Source of the DNA: Temnopleurus reevesii
Taxonomy: Eukaryota; Echinodermata; Echinoidea; Temnopleuroida; Temnopleuridae
Length of the DNA stretch: 14,034 nucleotides
Direction of reading: 5' to 3'
NCBI GenBank assembly: GCA_036244855.1
Contig: BQKZ01008722.1
Coordinates: 22,506 to 36,539, forward strand
The translations under genes were made by a program, and so were the position numbers. The notes beneath the pieces were generated by a model. That model worked only from the letters and a program-made list of their open reading frames with translations. It was not told where the DNA came from and did no database searches. Shown in pieces: positions 9,801-13,209 of this stretch (position 1 is its first letter; the number at the start of each line of letters is the position of its first letter).

Positions 9801-12800
9801 TTTTTAGACCTCTTACTGATTATTTTCATGTGTTTCATTAACCCTCTGAACCTAATGACCTGTTGAATAGCACTGTATTGTTACGTTGCTAGAAAGATTT
9901 ACATACCATCGATATATATTCATTAGATTTAAGGGTGATTTACCGGATAGCTGGAAAGCTGTGATTAGGACATCCTCTGCTGCACCTGAATCTCCCAAAT
10001 CTAAGGGATAGGTGATAGGTGAATACATATTAATTTGGGTCTTTGGGAAATCCTAAACTGAATGAATTTTTGTTTTTAGGTAACAAGGCCTTGTTTTGAA
10101 TTCTTCACGCTTACCCTTTTGATCCACATGACTGGATCGTCAATCCTGATCGCTTTCTTGGAAGTGGCAGAGGTTCATTAAAATATTATGTTGTAATTTT
10201 CTCCAGGTACATGCCGTCATACAAGTACTACATGGCTGTCAGCCCACTGGACGGCAAAGTCTACCTCTCTGACTCCCAGATGCGACAAGTCTTCCGTTTG
10301 AGAGACACCAAAGACATTGCCGACGTCAACAACAATGTGGTAGTGGTTGCTGGCACAGGGCAGGCTTGTCCACCCATTGATGGTAGTGAGTGTGGCAACA
10401 ACAGGGAGGCAACACAGGCCAGGCTTATTGCTCCAAAAGGTTGGTAGCATATGTTTTAGAATCATNGGCCAGGCTTATTGCTCCAAAAGGTTGGTAGCAT
10501 ATGTTTTAGAATCATTAGACAGAGGTTCTGTAAGAACCATGCTGAGTACATAATGTGTATCAAATGAAAGTTGCTGTTATACAAGGCCTCGTACAAGCCC
10601 TATATCACCATAGGAATGGTGAGGGCTTTGTCCTTGGTGGTCATTGTTGGACAAAGTCTAAACTGATTGATTCATCCCCATCAAAGCGAGGCCTCTGTCA
10701 ATATTCTGATATGTGTGCTGAGATTTCCTCAAAGTATACAGGCAGCTATCTGTCTAAACAGGCCACTTAACTTTAAGAAGGTCTTGTACAAACCCTACAT
10801 CACCATAGGAAGAGTAGAGTCTTAATTGTTAGTGGTCAAAGCCGGATGTAGTTTAAACTGATTGATTCTTCCCCAAGCGAAGCGAGGCCTATGCCAATCT
10901 TCAAGAATGTGTTTTAGGACTTTCATCTGCTGAGAGTGGTCACTAAGGTTCCTTCGAAAAAGCTAGTGAAAGGTATTACATTACCTGATACATAATAATA
11001 TATAATTACATGATCTAAAACAATTCTATTTAACAGCCTCTAGATTCTTCCATGTGTGATTATATAAAGGTTTACAATTGTACATTTTCTGCCAGACAAT
11101 TTCATTACATCACTGATACCAATCTTCTCTTCTCTTCAACCCTTTCTCTTTAGGTATTGCGATAGGAAAGGATGGCACAGTGTACTTTGTTGACGGTACC
11201 GTCATCCGCATGATCACCACAGACGGGACCATTCATGCCTTCCTCGGTACCCCAGGAATCCAGGGGCCTCTAAGGCTACCGCAGTGCAGAGGAACAATGT
11301 CGTTTAGTCAGGTAATTCAGCAATTTTGTATATTCTTTTTTAAAAATTAATCACACTTTCATTGCTTACTTAAGAAATATAAATCAAAATATAAAGATAC
11401 TGTGATGAATATTACTTGAGTAATTAACAATGACAGTGCTAATAACTGGCAAATCAAGTTTTGAATTGAGAATGTGTTATCTAAATTAGAAATTAATTTT
11501 TTTCCCACAATTACAGATGTATACCCAGAACAATTTTAGAAGTTCCATTATATGTTGATCCTTTCTTGAGAAAGTGCATACAGTACTTTCCAAGTATTAT
11601 CTCTCTCTCTCTTTTTTATATTCTGATTTTTTTTCCTTACATTTTGTAATGTTTACATTCTGATCTTAAAAGAGGGCAAAGTAATGTTACTAACAATGAG
11701 CTTCATCTCTTTTACACCCTATTAGGTCAAACTGCAGTTTCCGACAGAGTTGGCTATCAACCCTCTGGATGACTCTGTCTACGTCGCCGATGATGACATC
11801 ATCATCCGTCTCGGTCAAGACCAGAGAGCCTCAGTCCTCGCCGGAGTGCCTTACAACTGCCCTCTGGCCTACTCCATAGACCTTGGCCAATCAGATGGCA
11901 GCGTGCCAGACGATAACATCAGCACGTACGAGTACCTTCGGCCGAGACCGGCAAACGAGGTCGCACTCATCATGCCAAGCTCGATGGCGTTTTCGCGGAG
12001 AGGCGATCTTTATGTCGCGGAAGCAAACCACCGGACGATCAACCGCATCAGCAAGATATCGAGCGACGGGACGATATCTCGGTACGCAGGGCAGGAGACC
12101 ACGTGCGATTGTCTCTTGGAGGAATGCGACTGTTTCGCTGGCGATAAATCCTACGCGATGGATGCCAAACTGCACGGACCTATCGCTCTCACCGTCATGC
12201 CAAACGACGATCTCATCGTGGCAGACCAAGGAAATCTGCGGCTGCGGAAGATTGCGCCGAAGCTCCCGAAGCACCGCATCGGACGCTTCCACGCCTACCA
12301 GATTGCATCACCTGACCGCGAGGAAATCTACTTCTTTGATATGTACGGCACCCACACCCTGACCAAGAGCCTGATCTCAGACCAGATGGTTTTTAACATC
12401 ACCCATTCAGGCAACATGCTTGACTCGATGACCGACTCTGCAGGGGTTGTCCTTGGAGTCCAGCGGAGCTTGGATGGTCAGCCGACCAACATCATTGTCT
12501 CTGGGATGGGATCCCTGCTACAGATCTCTCTAGATTCCTTGGGACGTCTAAGCACCATCCAGGATACCCTGCGGAACATCGTCTACCAGTTTGGTTACCA
12601 TGGCGACACTGATCTGTTGACGCTGAGATGGGAGGGACAGAGCTTGAAGAGGATGTATGAGTAAGTTTGTGAAATATTTAAATTGTATCACGACTGTTAA
12701 TTTATGATAGAGCTTTTGGAGATTGAATTGATATAGAATATGAATTGTAGAAAGCCTATACGATCACATATTCTTGCTGTCAAGTCTAAAGCATTTGAAG

Positions 12801-13209
12801 ATTTATAAAAGATACAGCCTGATTTTATATAACAGCTTTCCTTTACACACACTAGTAGGAGTGATATGCAATTGTCTTCAGATTAATGTATTCTCAATTT
12901 TTTTCTATCAAACAGTCTGAAATAACCTAAAAGATAAAAGGATGTAGCAGAATCAAAACAGCTGAGGGACTATAACATTAAAAAAACAACGTTCCTAAAG
13001 TGCTTTCATTTTCTATGTGTCATCCATCTCTAGATATGAGCAGAATGGCCGGTTAACGTCGGTCAGACATCTCAACGGTCAAATGGTCACTCTGGAATCA
13101 GTGGTCAATAGAACTGTGTCATCGGTCATCATCAATCAGCCTTGGCAGACAAACCTTGCTACTGACAGCATCCATCTTGGTGCCTACATCTCAAGTAATT
13201 TCACGCAAG
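262..13209 (+). CDS. TENM: Teneurin (Ten-m/Odz) type II transmembrane adhesion receptor, internal fragment in 17 exons
   Basis: Joined exons: 262-479, 1889-2026, 2573-3073, 3662-3760, 4257-4451, 4988-5200, 5767-5913, 6346-6565, 6739-6858, 7478-7763, 8194-8467, 8724-8864, 9425-9674, 10207-10439, 11154-11311, 11726-12660, 13034-13209. They give 1434 full codons without a stop, and every intron is GT-AG with matching phases. Domain order: TM (residues ~52-75 of the fragment), linker (76-286), six EGF repeats (290-487), Cys-rich segment (495-528), TTR-like domain (577-~660), FN-plug (~660-850), NHL propeller (~852-1290), first YD strands (to 1434). Teneurins are cell-surface homophilic and latrophilin-binding receptors in neural wiring and tissue boundaries. 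The fragment covers roughly half of a usual ~2700-residue teneurin; both ends lie outside the window. The family call is secure. Copy number and orthology are unknown. Seen: frame, motifs. Known: family domain order. Inferred: exact splice junctions. Confidence 0.96.
560..1010 (+). repeat. Decayed ~50-bp tandem minisatellite
   Basis: Successive units follow a common pattern: a TTTATTTTC-like start, then CCA(T)TAATCC, then a TAG(C/T)ACAA-like core, then CAGTTATCTTGGCTC. Approximate units are 611-660, 661-709, 710-760, 761-802, then the poly-T run, then 851-890, 891-941 and 942-1000, with a weaker copy before 611. Unit length stays near 50 bp although identity is only moderate, so this is an old array. 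It does not contribute to the coding sequence. Confidence 0.6.
807..850 (+). repeat. Homopolymer run of 44 T
   Basis: Uninterrupted T run inside the minisatellite of intron 1. It could be an expanded pyrimidine part of one repeat unit, or the poly(A) of a retroposed sequence on the minus strand. No flanking retroposon body is recognisable. Its assembled length may be unreliable. Confidence 0.9.
1520..1650 (+). mobile_element. Probable retroposon (SINE/LINE) 3' tail
   Basis: The stretch ends in AATTGTGCTATATAAATCC followed by an AT-rich TATTAAATTATTA tail. Many animal SINEs and LINEs have a 3' end of the form GCGCTATATAAAT plus a TTA-type tail, and a second such tail occurs at 9010-9087 in the same orientation. 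The 5' extent is not defined by anything I can see. Assignment rests on the tail motif only. Confidence 0.4.
1648..1789 (-). mobile_element. MITE copy, same family as the element at 13256-13413
   Basis: The block containing ATAGCAACAGTCAGTGATAA, CTTTTCATCCAATCAAAATC and GAATT..TCAGC matches, with substitutions, the reverse complement of the middle of the element at 13256-13413. The right end GAAACGCCCTCC corresponds to that element's GAAACACCCCC terminus. The left terminus is degenerate or truncated. The shared six-frame peptide (IATVS..AFHPI.IKE) is a by-product of this DNA similarity and not a gene. Confidence 0.65.
1889..2026 (+). CDS. TENM: Teneurin exon 2: membrane-proximal extracellular linker, Pro/Arg-rich
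   Basis: Acceptor TTATCCAG|TAACCC; the G from exon 1 plus TA completes a Val codon. The exon is 138 nt, phase 1 at both ends, donor ATAG|GTAAAA. It encodes residues 73-118 directly after the TM helix: the end of the hydrophobic run, then a low-complexity hydrophilic stretch with [15 protein letters not shown] and [12 protein letters not shown]. No cysteine and no folded domain are visible. Teneurins have a poorly conserved flexible linker here. The exon call rests on frame continuity, splice signals and position, since the sequence itself is not conserved. Confidence 0.75.
2027..2572 (+). other. Intron 2 (546 bp)
   Basis: Donor GTAAAA, acceptor CTGCACAG. AT-rich. I see no exon, transposon or RNA gene in it. 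An open frame runs on from exon 2 into the intron to a stop near 2118, and another precedes exon 3 from 2488; both are intronic extensions rather than coding sequence. Confidence 0.75.
2573..3073 (+). CDS. TENM: Teneurin exon 3: conserved extracellular region before the EGF repeats, with two basic cleavage motifs
   Basis: 501 nt, phase 1-1, residues 119-286. It starts with a Thr-rich stretch ([10 protein letters not shown]), then a part that matches the conserved teneurin pre-EGF region: [21 protein letters not shown], a GxVMYGQQ strand, [11 protein letters not shown], and later [20 protein letters not shown]. In other teneurins the equivalent region reads PPG.FW, .F.V, GIYGR, PSH..FDF and GIWHLAFYNDG. 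Two furin-type motifs, RRGKR at 2827-2841 and RVKR at 2938-2949, lie in a charged loop of this region. One N-glycosylation sequon (NLT). Donor AAAA|GTAAGG. Confidence 0.9.
3074..3661 (+). other. Intron 3 (588 bp) with a MITE
   Basis: Donor GTAAGG, acceptor TTCCTTGTAG. A terminal-inverted-repeat element occupies about 3303-3486. The rest is AT-rich and without recognisable features. Confidence 0.75.
3303..3486. mobile_element. MITE-like element with ~30-bp imperfect terminal inverted repeats
   Basis: The left end GGGGATGTTATTCAAAAGTT, followed by GCAATTGATCACAA, is matched by the reverse complement of the right end, GGGTGTTCTTAAAAAGTTAC followed by AATTGATCGCAA. The core contains CAATCAAAATC and palindromic GCGC-containing stretches. 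There is no open frame of transposase type, so it would be non-autonomous. A target-site duplication is not clear, and the family is not recognised by name. Confidence 0.6.
3662..3760 (+). CDS. TENM: Teneurin exon 4: EGF repeat 1
   Basis: 99 nt, phase 1-1, residues 286-319. It encodes one EGF-like module with six cysteines: [12 protein letters not shown], then LRGQCLC, then YTGDDC (C290, C294, C300, C305, C307, C316). This matches teneurin EGF1 in spacing and in the CP.DC.GHG.C pattern. Acceptor CCTTGTAG|AT, donor CAAG|GTAATT. A one-exon, one-module arrangement with symmetric phase lets the module be skipped or duplicated without a frameshift. Confidence 0.93.
4037..4107 (+). pseudogene. Degenerate duplicate of the EGF2 exon start (copy A)
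   Basis: Preceded by its own acceptor ATGCAG. Read in phase 1 from exon 4 it gives [17 protein letters not shown], nearly the same as [17 protein letters not shown] of the functional exon at 4257. After CATGG one base is missing relative to the functional exon, so the two following cysteines are lost from the frame and a stop follows at 4117-4119. A weak donor-like AAG|GTTCTT occurs at 4107/4108. Inclusion would truncate the protein right after EGF1. Best seen as an exon relic; use as a poison exon is possible but unproven. Confidence 0.72.
4151..4186 (+). pseudogene. Degenerate duplicate of the EGF2 exon start (copy B)
   Basis: Follows acceptor CTCTCCAG. In phase 1 it reads [15 protein letters not shown], again like the EGF2 start but with an internal deletion of roughly 15 bp relative to copy A. 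The sequence after it (TTCTCCATTAACCCCCTTAA) matches the sequence after copy A (TTCTTTATTAACTCCCTTAA). So copies A and B are parts of one ~110-bp tandem unit that includes intronic DNA. Confidence 0.65.
4257..4451 (+). CDS. TENM: Teneurin exon 5: EGF repeats 2 and 3
   Basis: 195 nt, phase 1-1, residues 319-384. EGF2 runs C321 to C347 ([11 protein letters not shown], then [12 protein letters not shown]) and has only five cysteines, since Tyr331 stands where the third cysteine should be. That odd-cysteine state with Tyr is a known hallmark of teneurin EGF2 and provides the free cysteine for cis-dimerisation. EGF3 (C354 to C381: [24 protein letters not shown]) has all six. Acceptor AATGCAG|GT, donor CAAG|GTGAGG. 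The open frame reaching upstream to 4163 is intronic. Confidence 0.94.
4452..4987 (+). other. Intron 5 (536 bp), where EGF4-EGF5 would be expected
   Basis: Donor GTGAGG, acceptor TCCCCCAG. AT-rich with a TA/TATG microsatellite near 4934-4961. I found no Cys-rich phase 1 segment in it that could encode the two repeats normally found between EGF3 and EGF6. Confidence 0.75.
4934..4961 (+). repeat. TATG/TA microsatellite
   Basis: Alternating TATATG and TA repeats shortly before the polypyrimidine tract of the exon 6 acceptor. A simple repeat without coding role. Confidence 0.85.
4988..5200 (+). CDS. TENM: Teneurin exon 6: two EGF repeats matching canonical EGF6 and EGF7
   Basis: 213 nt, phase 1-1, residues 384-455. 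The first module runs C393 to C421 ([27 protein letters not shown]) and the second C426 to C452 ([25 protein letters not shown]). Both have six cysteines. The GWNG.xC ending fits canonical EGF7, and EGWTG.xC fits EGF6, so the module order after EGF3 appears to jump. One sequon (NDT). Of the two possible AGs at the acceptor, 4986-4987 keeps the frame; the one at 4988-4989 would lead at once to a TGA. Donor CTTG|GTAAGA. Confidence 0.93.
5201..5766 (+). other. Intron 6 (566 bp) with a MITE
   Basis: Donor GTAAGA, acceptor TTTGACAG. Contains an inverted-repeat element at about 5269-5430. In vertebrates this EGF7/EGF8 border hosts an optional short insert (splice site A); I could not identify a mini-exon here by eye. 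Confidence 0.72.
5269..5430. mobile_element. MITE-like element with imperfect terminal inverted repeats
   Basis: The left end ACCTGGGCTCTGTAATATAA, then AGGTTTGCGATTAATCACT, matches the reverse complement of the right end, ACCTGGCCCAATGACATAA, then AGTTTTGAGATTAATCGCT, over about 38 bp. About 162 bp in all, no coding capacity. The family is not recognised, and a target-site duplication is not evident. Confidence 0.58.
5767..5913 (+). CDS. TENM: Teneurin exon 7: EGF repeat 8 and start of the Cys-rich segment
   Basis: 147 nt, phase 1-1, residues 455-504. EGF8 runs C457 to C487 ([24 protein letters not shown]), with the longer loop between cysteines 3 and 4 that marks teneurin EGF8. It carries an NST sequon in that loop. 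It is followed by [13 protein letters not shown], which continues into exon 8 to form the CTDxxDNDGD..IDC.DPDCC signature, one of the most conserved teneurin motifs. Acceptor TGACAG|AG, donor GGAG|GTGAGA. Confidence 0.94.
5914..6345 (+). other. Intron 7 (432 bp), GAT-rich
   Basis: Donor GTGAGA, acceptor GATCCCAG. The middle (about 6030-6155) is a degenerate GAT/GAC/AAT trinucleotide-rich stretch. No exon or element recognised. Confidence 0.75.
6030..6155 (+). repeat. Degenerate GAT trinucleotide-rich stretch
   Basis: Many GAT, GAC and AAT steps (GATGATGATGATGATAATGA at its core), interrupted by other sequence. Looks like an old trinucleotide microsatellite. The complementary open frame rich in His and Ser is a consequence of the repeat. 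Confidence 0.7.
6346..6565 (+). CDS. TENM: Teneurin exon 8: Cys-rich DPDCC segment and link to the TTR-like domain
   Basis: 220 nt, phase 1 in and phase 2 out, residues 504-577. It begins [18 protein letters not shown], completing the conserved Cys-rich motif begun in exon 7, then [15 protein letters not shown], then [18 protein letters not shown]. Equivalent vertebrate text has PDP.DII, FYDRI.FL and DSTH, so the alignment is clear across the exon. The Cys-rich segment packs EGF8 against the C-terminal superfold in known teneurin structures. Acceptor GATCCCAG|AT, donor GATAG|GTAAGC. Confidence 0.94.
6739..6858 (+). CDS. TENM: Teneurin exon 9: start of the transthyretin-like (Ig-like) domain
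   Basis: 120 nt, phase 2 in and phase 2 out, residues 577-617. It encodes [20 protein letters not shown], then [20 protein letters not shown]. The pattern V.RG.V....G.P..GV.V followed by G.T.TR.DG is the carboxypeptidase-regulatory/TTR-like fold found in all teneurins just after the Cys-rich segment. Acceptor TTTTCACAG|TG, donor GGGAT|GTAAGT. The intron before it (6566-6738) is only 173 bp and holds nothing else that I recognise. Confidence 0.93.
6859..7477 (+). other. Intron 9 (619 bp) with foldback hairpin
   Basis: Donor GTAAGT, acceptor AAACACAG. Contains a strong inverted repeat at 7002-7090 followed by a short ATT-rich run and an A13 tract near 7189-7201. The open frame reaching upstream of exon 10 to 7266 is intronic. 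Confidence 0.78.
7002..7090. repeat. Foldback inverted repeat with 23-bp perfect arms
   Basis: The left arm 7002-7024 (GGGTTTTCGAAATTGGTGG and ATGG) is the exact reverse complement of the right arm 7068-7090. Inside, 7030-7040 (GCATCTGATGT) pairs exactly with 7043-7053 (ACATCAGATGC). The RNA or single-strand DNA would fold as a 23-bp stem, an asymmetric internal loop and an 11-bp inner stem. It may be a small foldback transposon or a palindromic insertion; a hairpin RNA is possible but has no support here beyond shape. Confidence 0.88.
7478..7763 (+). CDS. TENM: Teneurin exon 10: TTR-like domain end and start of the FN-plug
   Basis: 286 nt, phase 2 in and phase 0 out, residues 617-712. Opens with [20 protein letters not shown] and [20 protein letters not shown], matching the family's DGMFDLV.NGG.SL.L.FERSPF and later VMD strand. 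The second half ([20 protein letters not shown] and on to DSCGAQG) is much less like other teneurins: the usual PSCDLS.F.RPNP block is not evident, though two cysteines remain. The exon is distinctly C-rich in third positions. Acceptor AACACAG|GT, donor CAGAAG|GTAGAT. Confidence 0.9.
7764..8193 (+). other. Intron 10 (430 bp)
   Basis: Donor GTAGAT, acceptor ATCCACAG, phase 0. AT-rich; no exon, repeat or RNA gene recognised. Confidence 0.75.
8194..8467 (+). CDS. TENM: Teneurin exon 11: FN-plug region
   Basis: 274 nt, phase 0 in and phase 1 out, residues 713-804. Encodes [28 protein letters not shown], then [20 protein letters not shown] and [20 protein letters not shown]. The family counterpart has ETTIPGT.L.L.YLSSRA, then NLMKVHLMVAV.GRLF and YTFIWDKTDAYNQKVYG.SEA. 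In structures this plug region seals the bottom of the YD shell next to the propeller. One sequon (NYT). Acceptor ATCCACAG|GCC, donor GTTG|GTAAGT. Confidence 0.95.
8724..8864 (+). CDS. TENM: Teneurin exon 12: FN-plug to NHL connection
   Basis: 141 nt, phase 1-1, residues 804-851. It encodes [20 protein letters not shown], then [20 protein letters not shown] and H. The family pattern VSVGYEYESC..L.LWEKRT..LQGYE.D.S..GGW.LDKHH is clear, including the Cys and the GGW/AGW turn. Acceptor GAATACAG|TT, donor AAAG|GTAAGG. The intron before it (8468-8723) is 256 bp with no recognised content. Confidence 0.95.
9010..9087 (+). mobile_element. Probable retroposon 3' tail with (TTA)n
   Basis: AATTGCGCAATATAAATGTA is followed by (ATT) repeats from about 9066 to 9087. 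This matches the GCGCTATATAAAT plus TTA-repeat end seen in many animal SINE and LINE families and resembles the tail at 1609-1650. Only the 3' end can be recognised. Confidence 0.45.
9221..9402. mobile_element. TA-flanked MITE ending at the exon 13 acceptor
   Basis: The left end CAGTAAAACCTGTCT and the reverse complement of the right end, CAGTCAAACCTGTCT, differ at one base. Both are flanked by TA, as expected for Tc1/mariner-type insertion. The interior contains the motifs GCGGCCACC, GTGACCACC and AAGGCCACAG, a style widespread in marine invertebrate genomes. About 180 bp, non-coding. The right end lies 22 bp before the first base of exon 13, so the branch-point region of that intron probably lies within or beside the insertion. 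Confidence 0.8.
9425..9674 (+). CDS. TENM: Teneurin exon 13: start of the NHL beta-propeller
   Basis: 250 nt, phase 1 in and phase 2 out, residues 851-934. Encodes [40 protein letters not shown], then [20 protein letters not shown] and [15 protein letters not shown]. The family pattern GNG....I...PP.I..I.GNGR.R...C..C.G.A....LLAPVALA...DGSLYVGDFNYIRRI...GNVTS.L is closely followed. It provides the first propeller blades, which mediate homophilic recognition in vertebrate teneurins. One sequon (NIT). Acceptor CTCTCTAG|CT, donor CTTGG|GTAAGT. Confidence 0.96.
9675..10206 (+). other. Intron 13 (532 bp)
   Basis: Donor GTAAGT, acceptor TTCTCCAG. No repeat or RNA gene recognised. The position equals splice site B of vertebrate teneurins, where a 7-residue NKDFRHS-type mini-exon may be included; no equivalent mini-exon could be seen by eye, and the joined reading [12 protein letters not shown] works without one. 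Confidence 0.72.
10207..10439 (+). CDS. TENM: Teneurin exon 14: NHL propeller blades
   Basis: 233 nt, phase 2 in and phase 1 out, residues 934-1012. Encodes [31 protein letters not shown], then [35 protein letters not shown]. The family pattern YYLATDP..G.LY.SDT..R.I....... EVVAGTG.QC.P.D...CGDGG.A.EATL..PKG is clear. The 3' border is AAAAG|GTTGGT, an unusual donor with T at +3, but the junction is supported by the exact PKG-(I/M)AV join to exon 15. The exon end is duplicated across the N at 10466; the second copy (10467-10489) should not be counted. Confidence 0.92.
10417..10515 (+). other. Assembly join artefact: exact 49-bp duplication around a single N
   Basis: 10417-10465 and 10467-10515 are identical and separated only by the N at 10466. 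The segment spans the last 23 bp of exon 14, its donor and 26 bp of intron. An exact repeat with one N between is what results when two contigs with unrecognised overlap are abutted. The true sequence most likely has one copy. Confidence 0.9.
10582..10720 (+). repeat. Direct repeat copy 1 in intron 14
   Basis: Starts AAGGCCTCGTACAAGCCCTA, continues TATCACCATAGGAA, and later AAACTGATTGATTC.TCCCC and AGCGAGGCCT.TG. It pairs with a second copy about 196 bp downstream. The short frame 10555-10770 across it is accidental. Confidence 0.7.
10778..10916 (+). repeat. Direct repeat copy 2 in intron 14
   Basis: AAGGTCTTGTACAAACCCTA, then CATCACCATAGGAAGA, and TTAAACTGATTGATTCTTCC, then GCGAAGCGAGGCCTATG. 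Diverged from copy 1 by substitutions and small indels, so this duplication is old and unlike the exact 49-bp artefact nearby. Confidence 0.7.
11154..11311 (+). CDS. TENM: Teneurin exon 15: NHL propeller blade
   Basis: 158 nt, phase 1 in and phase 0 out, residues 1012-1064. Encodes [35 protein letters not shown], then [15 protein letters not shown]. The family text is G.AVDK.GLIYFVDGTMIRK....GIISTLLGSNDL.SARPL.C...M.ISQ, so the exon is unambiguous; no ATG-started reading frame covers it on its own. Acceptor CTCTTTAG|GT, donor AGTCAG|GTAATT. Confidence 0.95.
11312..11725 (+). other. Intron 15 (414 bp)
   Basis: Donor GTAATT, acceptor CCCTATTAG, phase 0. AT-rich with a short CT run near 11600-11612. 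No element recognised. Confidence 0.75.
11726..12660 (+). CDS. TENM: Teneurin exon 16: rest of NHL propeller and entry into the YD shell
   Basis: 935 nt, phase 0 in and phase 2 out, residues 1065-1376; the largest exon here. Blades include [20 protein letters not shown], then [39 protein letters not shown], the conserved [11 protein letters not shown] cluster (C1191-C1200), [20 protein letters not shown] and [12 protein letters not shown]. It then passes to [20 protein letters not shown] and the first YD-shell strands ([11 protein letters not shown]-like [28 protein letters not shown]). A stretch around 11880-11960 is longer than in vertebrate teneurins. Sequons NIS and NIT. Acceptor CTATTAG|GTC, donor TATGA|GTAAGT. 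Confidence 0.97.
12661..13033 (+). other. Intron 16 (373 bp)
   Basis: Donor GTAAGT, acceptor CATCTCTAG, phase 2. AT-rich; nothing recognised. Confidence 0.75.
13034..13209 (+). CDS. TENM: Teneurin exon 17: first YD repeats
   Basis: 176 nt, phase 2 in and phase 1 out, residues 1376-1434. Joined to exon 16 it reads [20 protein letters not shown], a typical YD repeat (Y.Y...GRLT.V..P.G), then [15 protein letters not shown] and [12 protein letters not shown]. The family counterpart has YDSEGRLTNVTFPTGVV and, later, ISSNLSS-like text. Two sequons (NRT, NFT). Acceptor CATCTCTAG|AT, donor CAAG|GTAGGA. The next exon is not within the window. Confidence 0.92.

Larger units (their letters stand above)
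10440..11153 (+). other. Intron 14 (714 bp as assembled) with direct repeat
   Basis: Donor GTTGGT, acceptor TCTCTTTAG. Includes the artefactual duplication and a dispersed direct repeat pair (10582-10720 and 10778-10916). The remaining part is AT-rich. Confidence 0.78.

Noticed and set aside
11891..12292. Long minus-strand frame and second + frame under exon 16
   Set aside because: Shadow frames of a GC-rich coding exon; no independent features.
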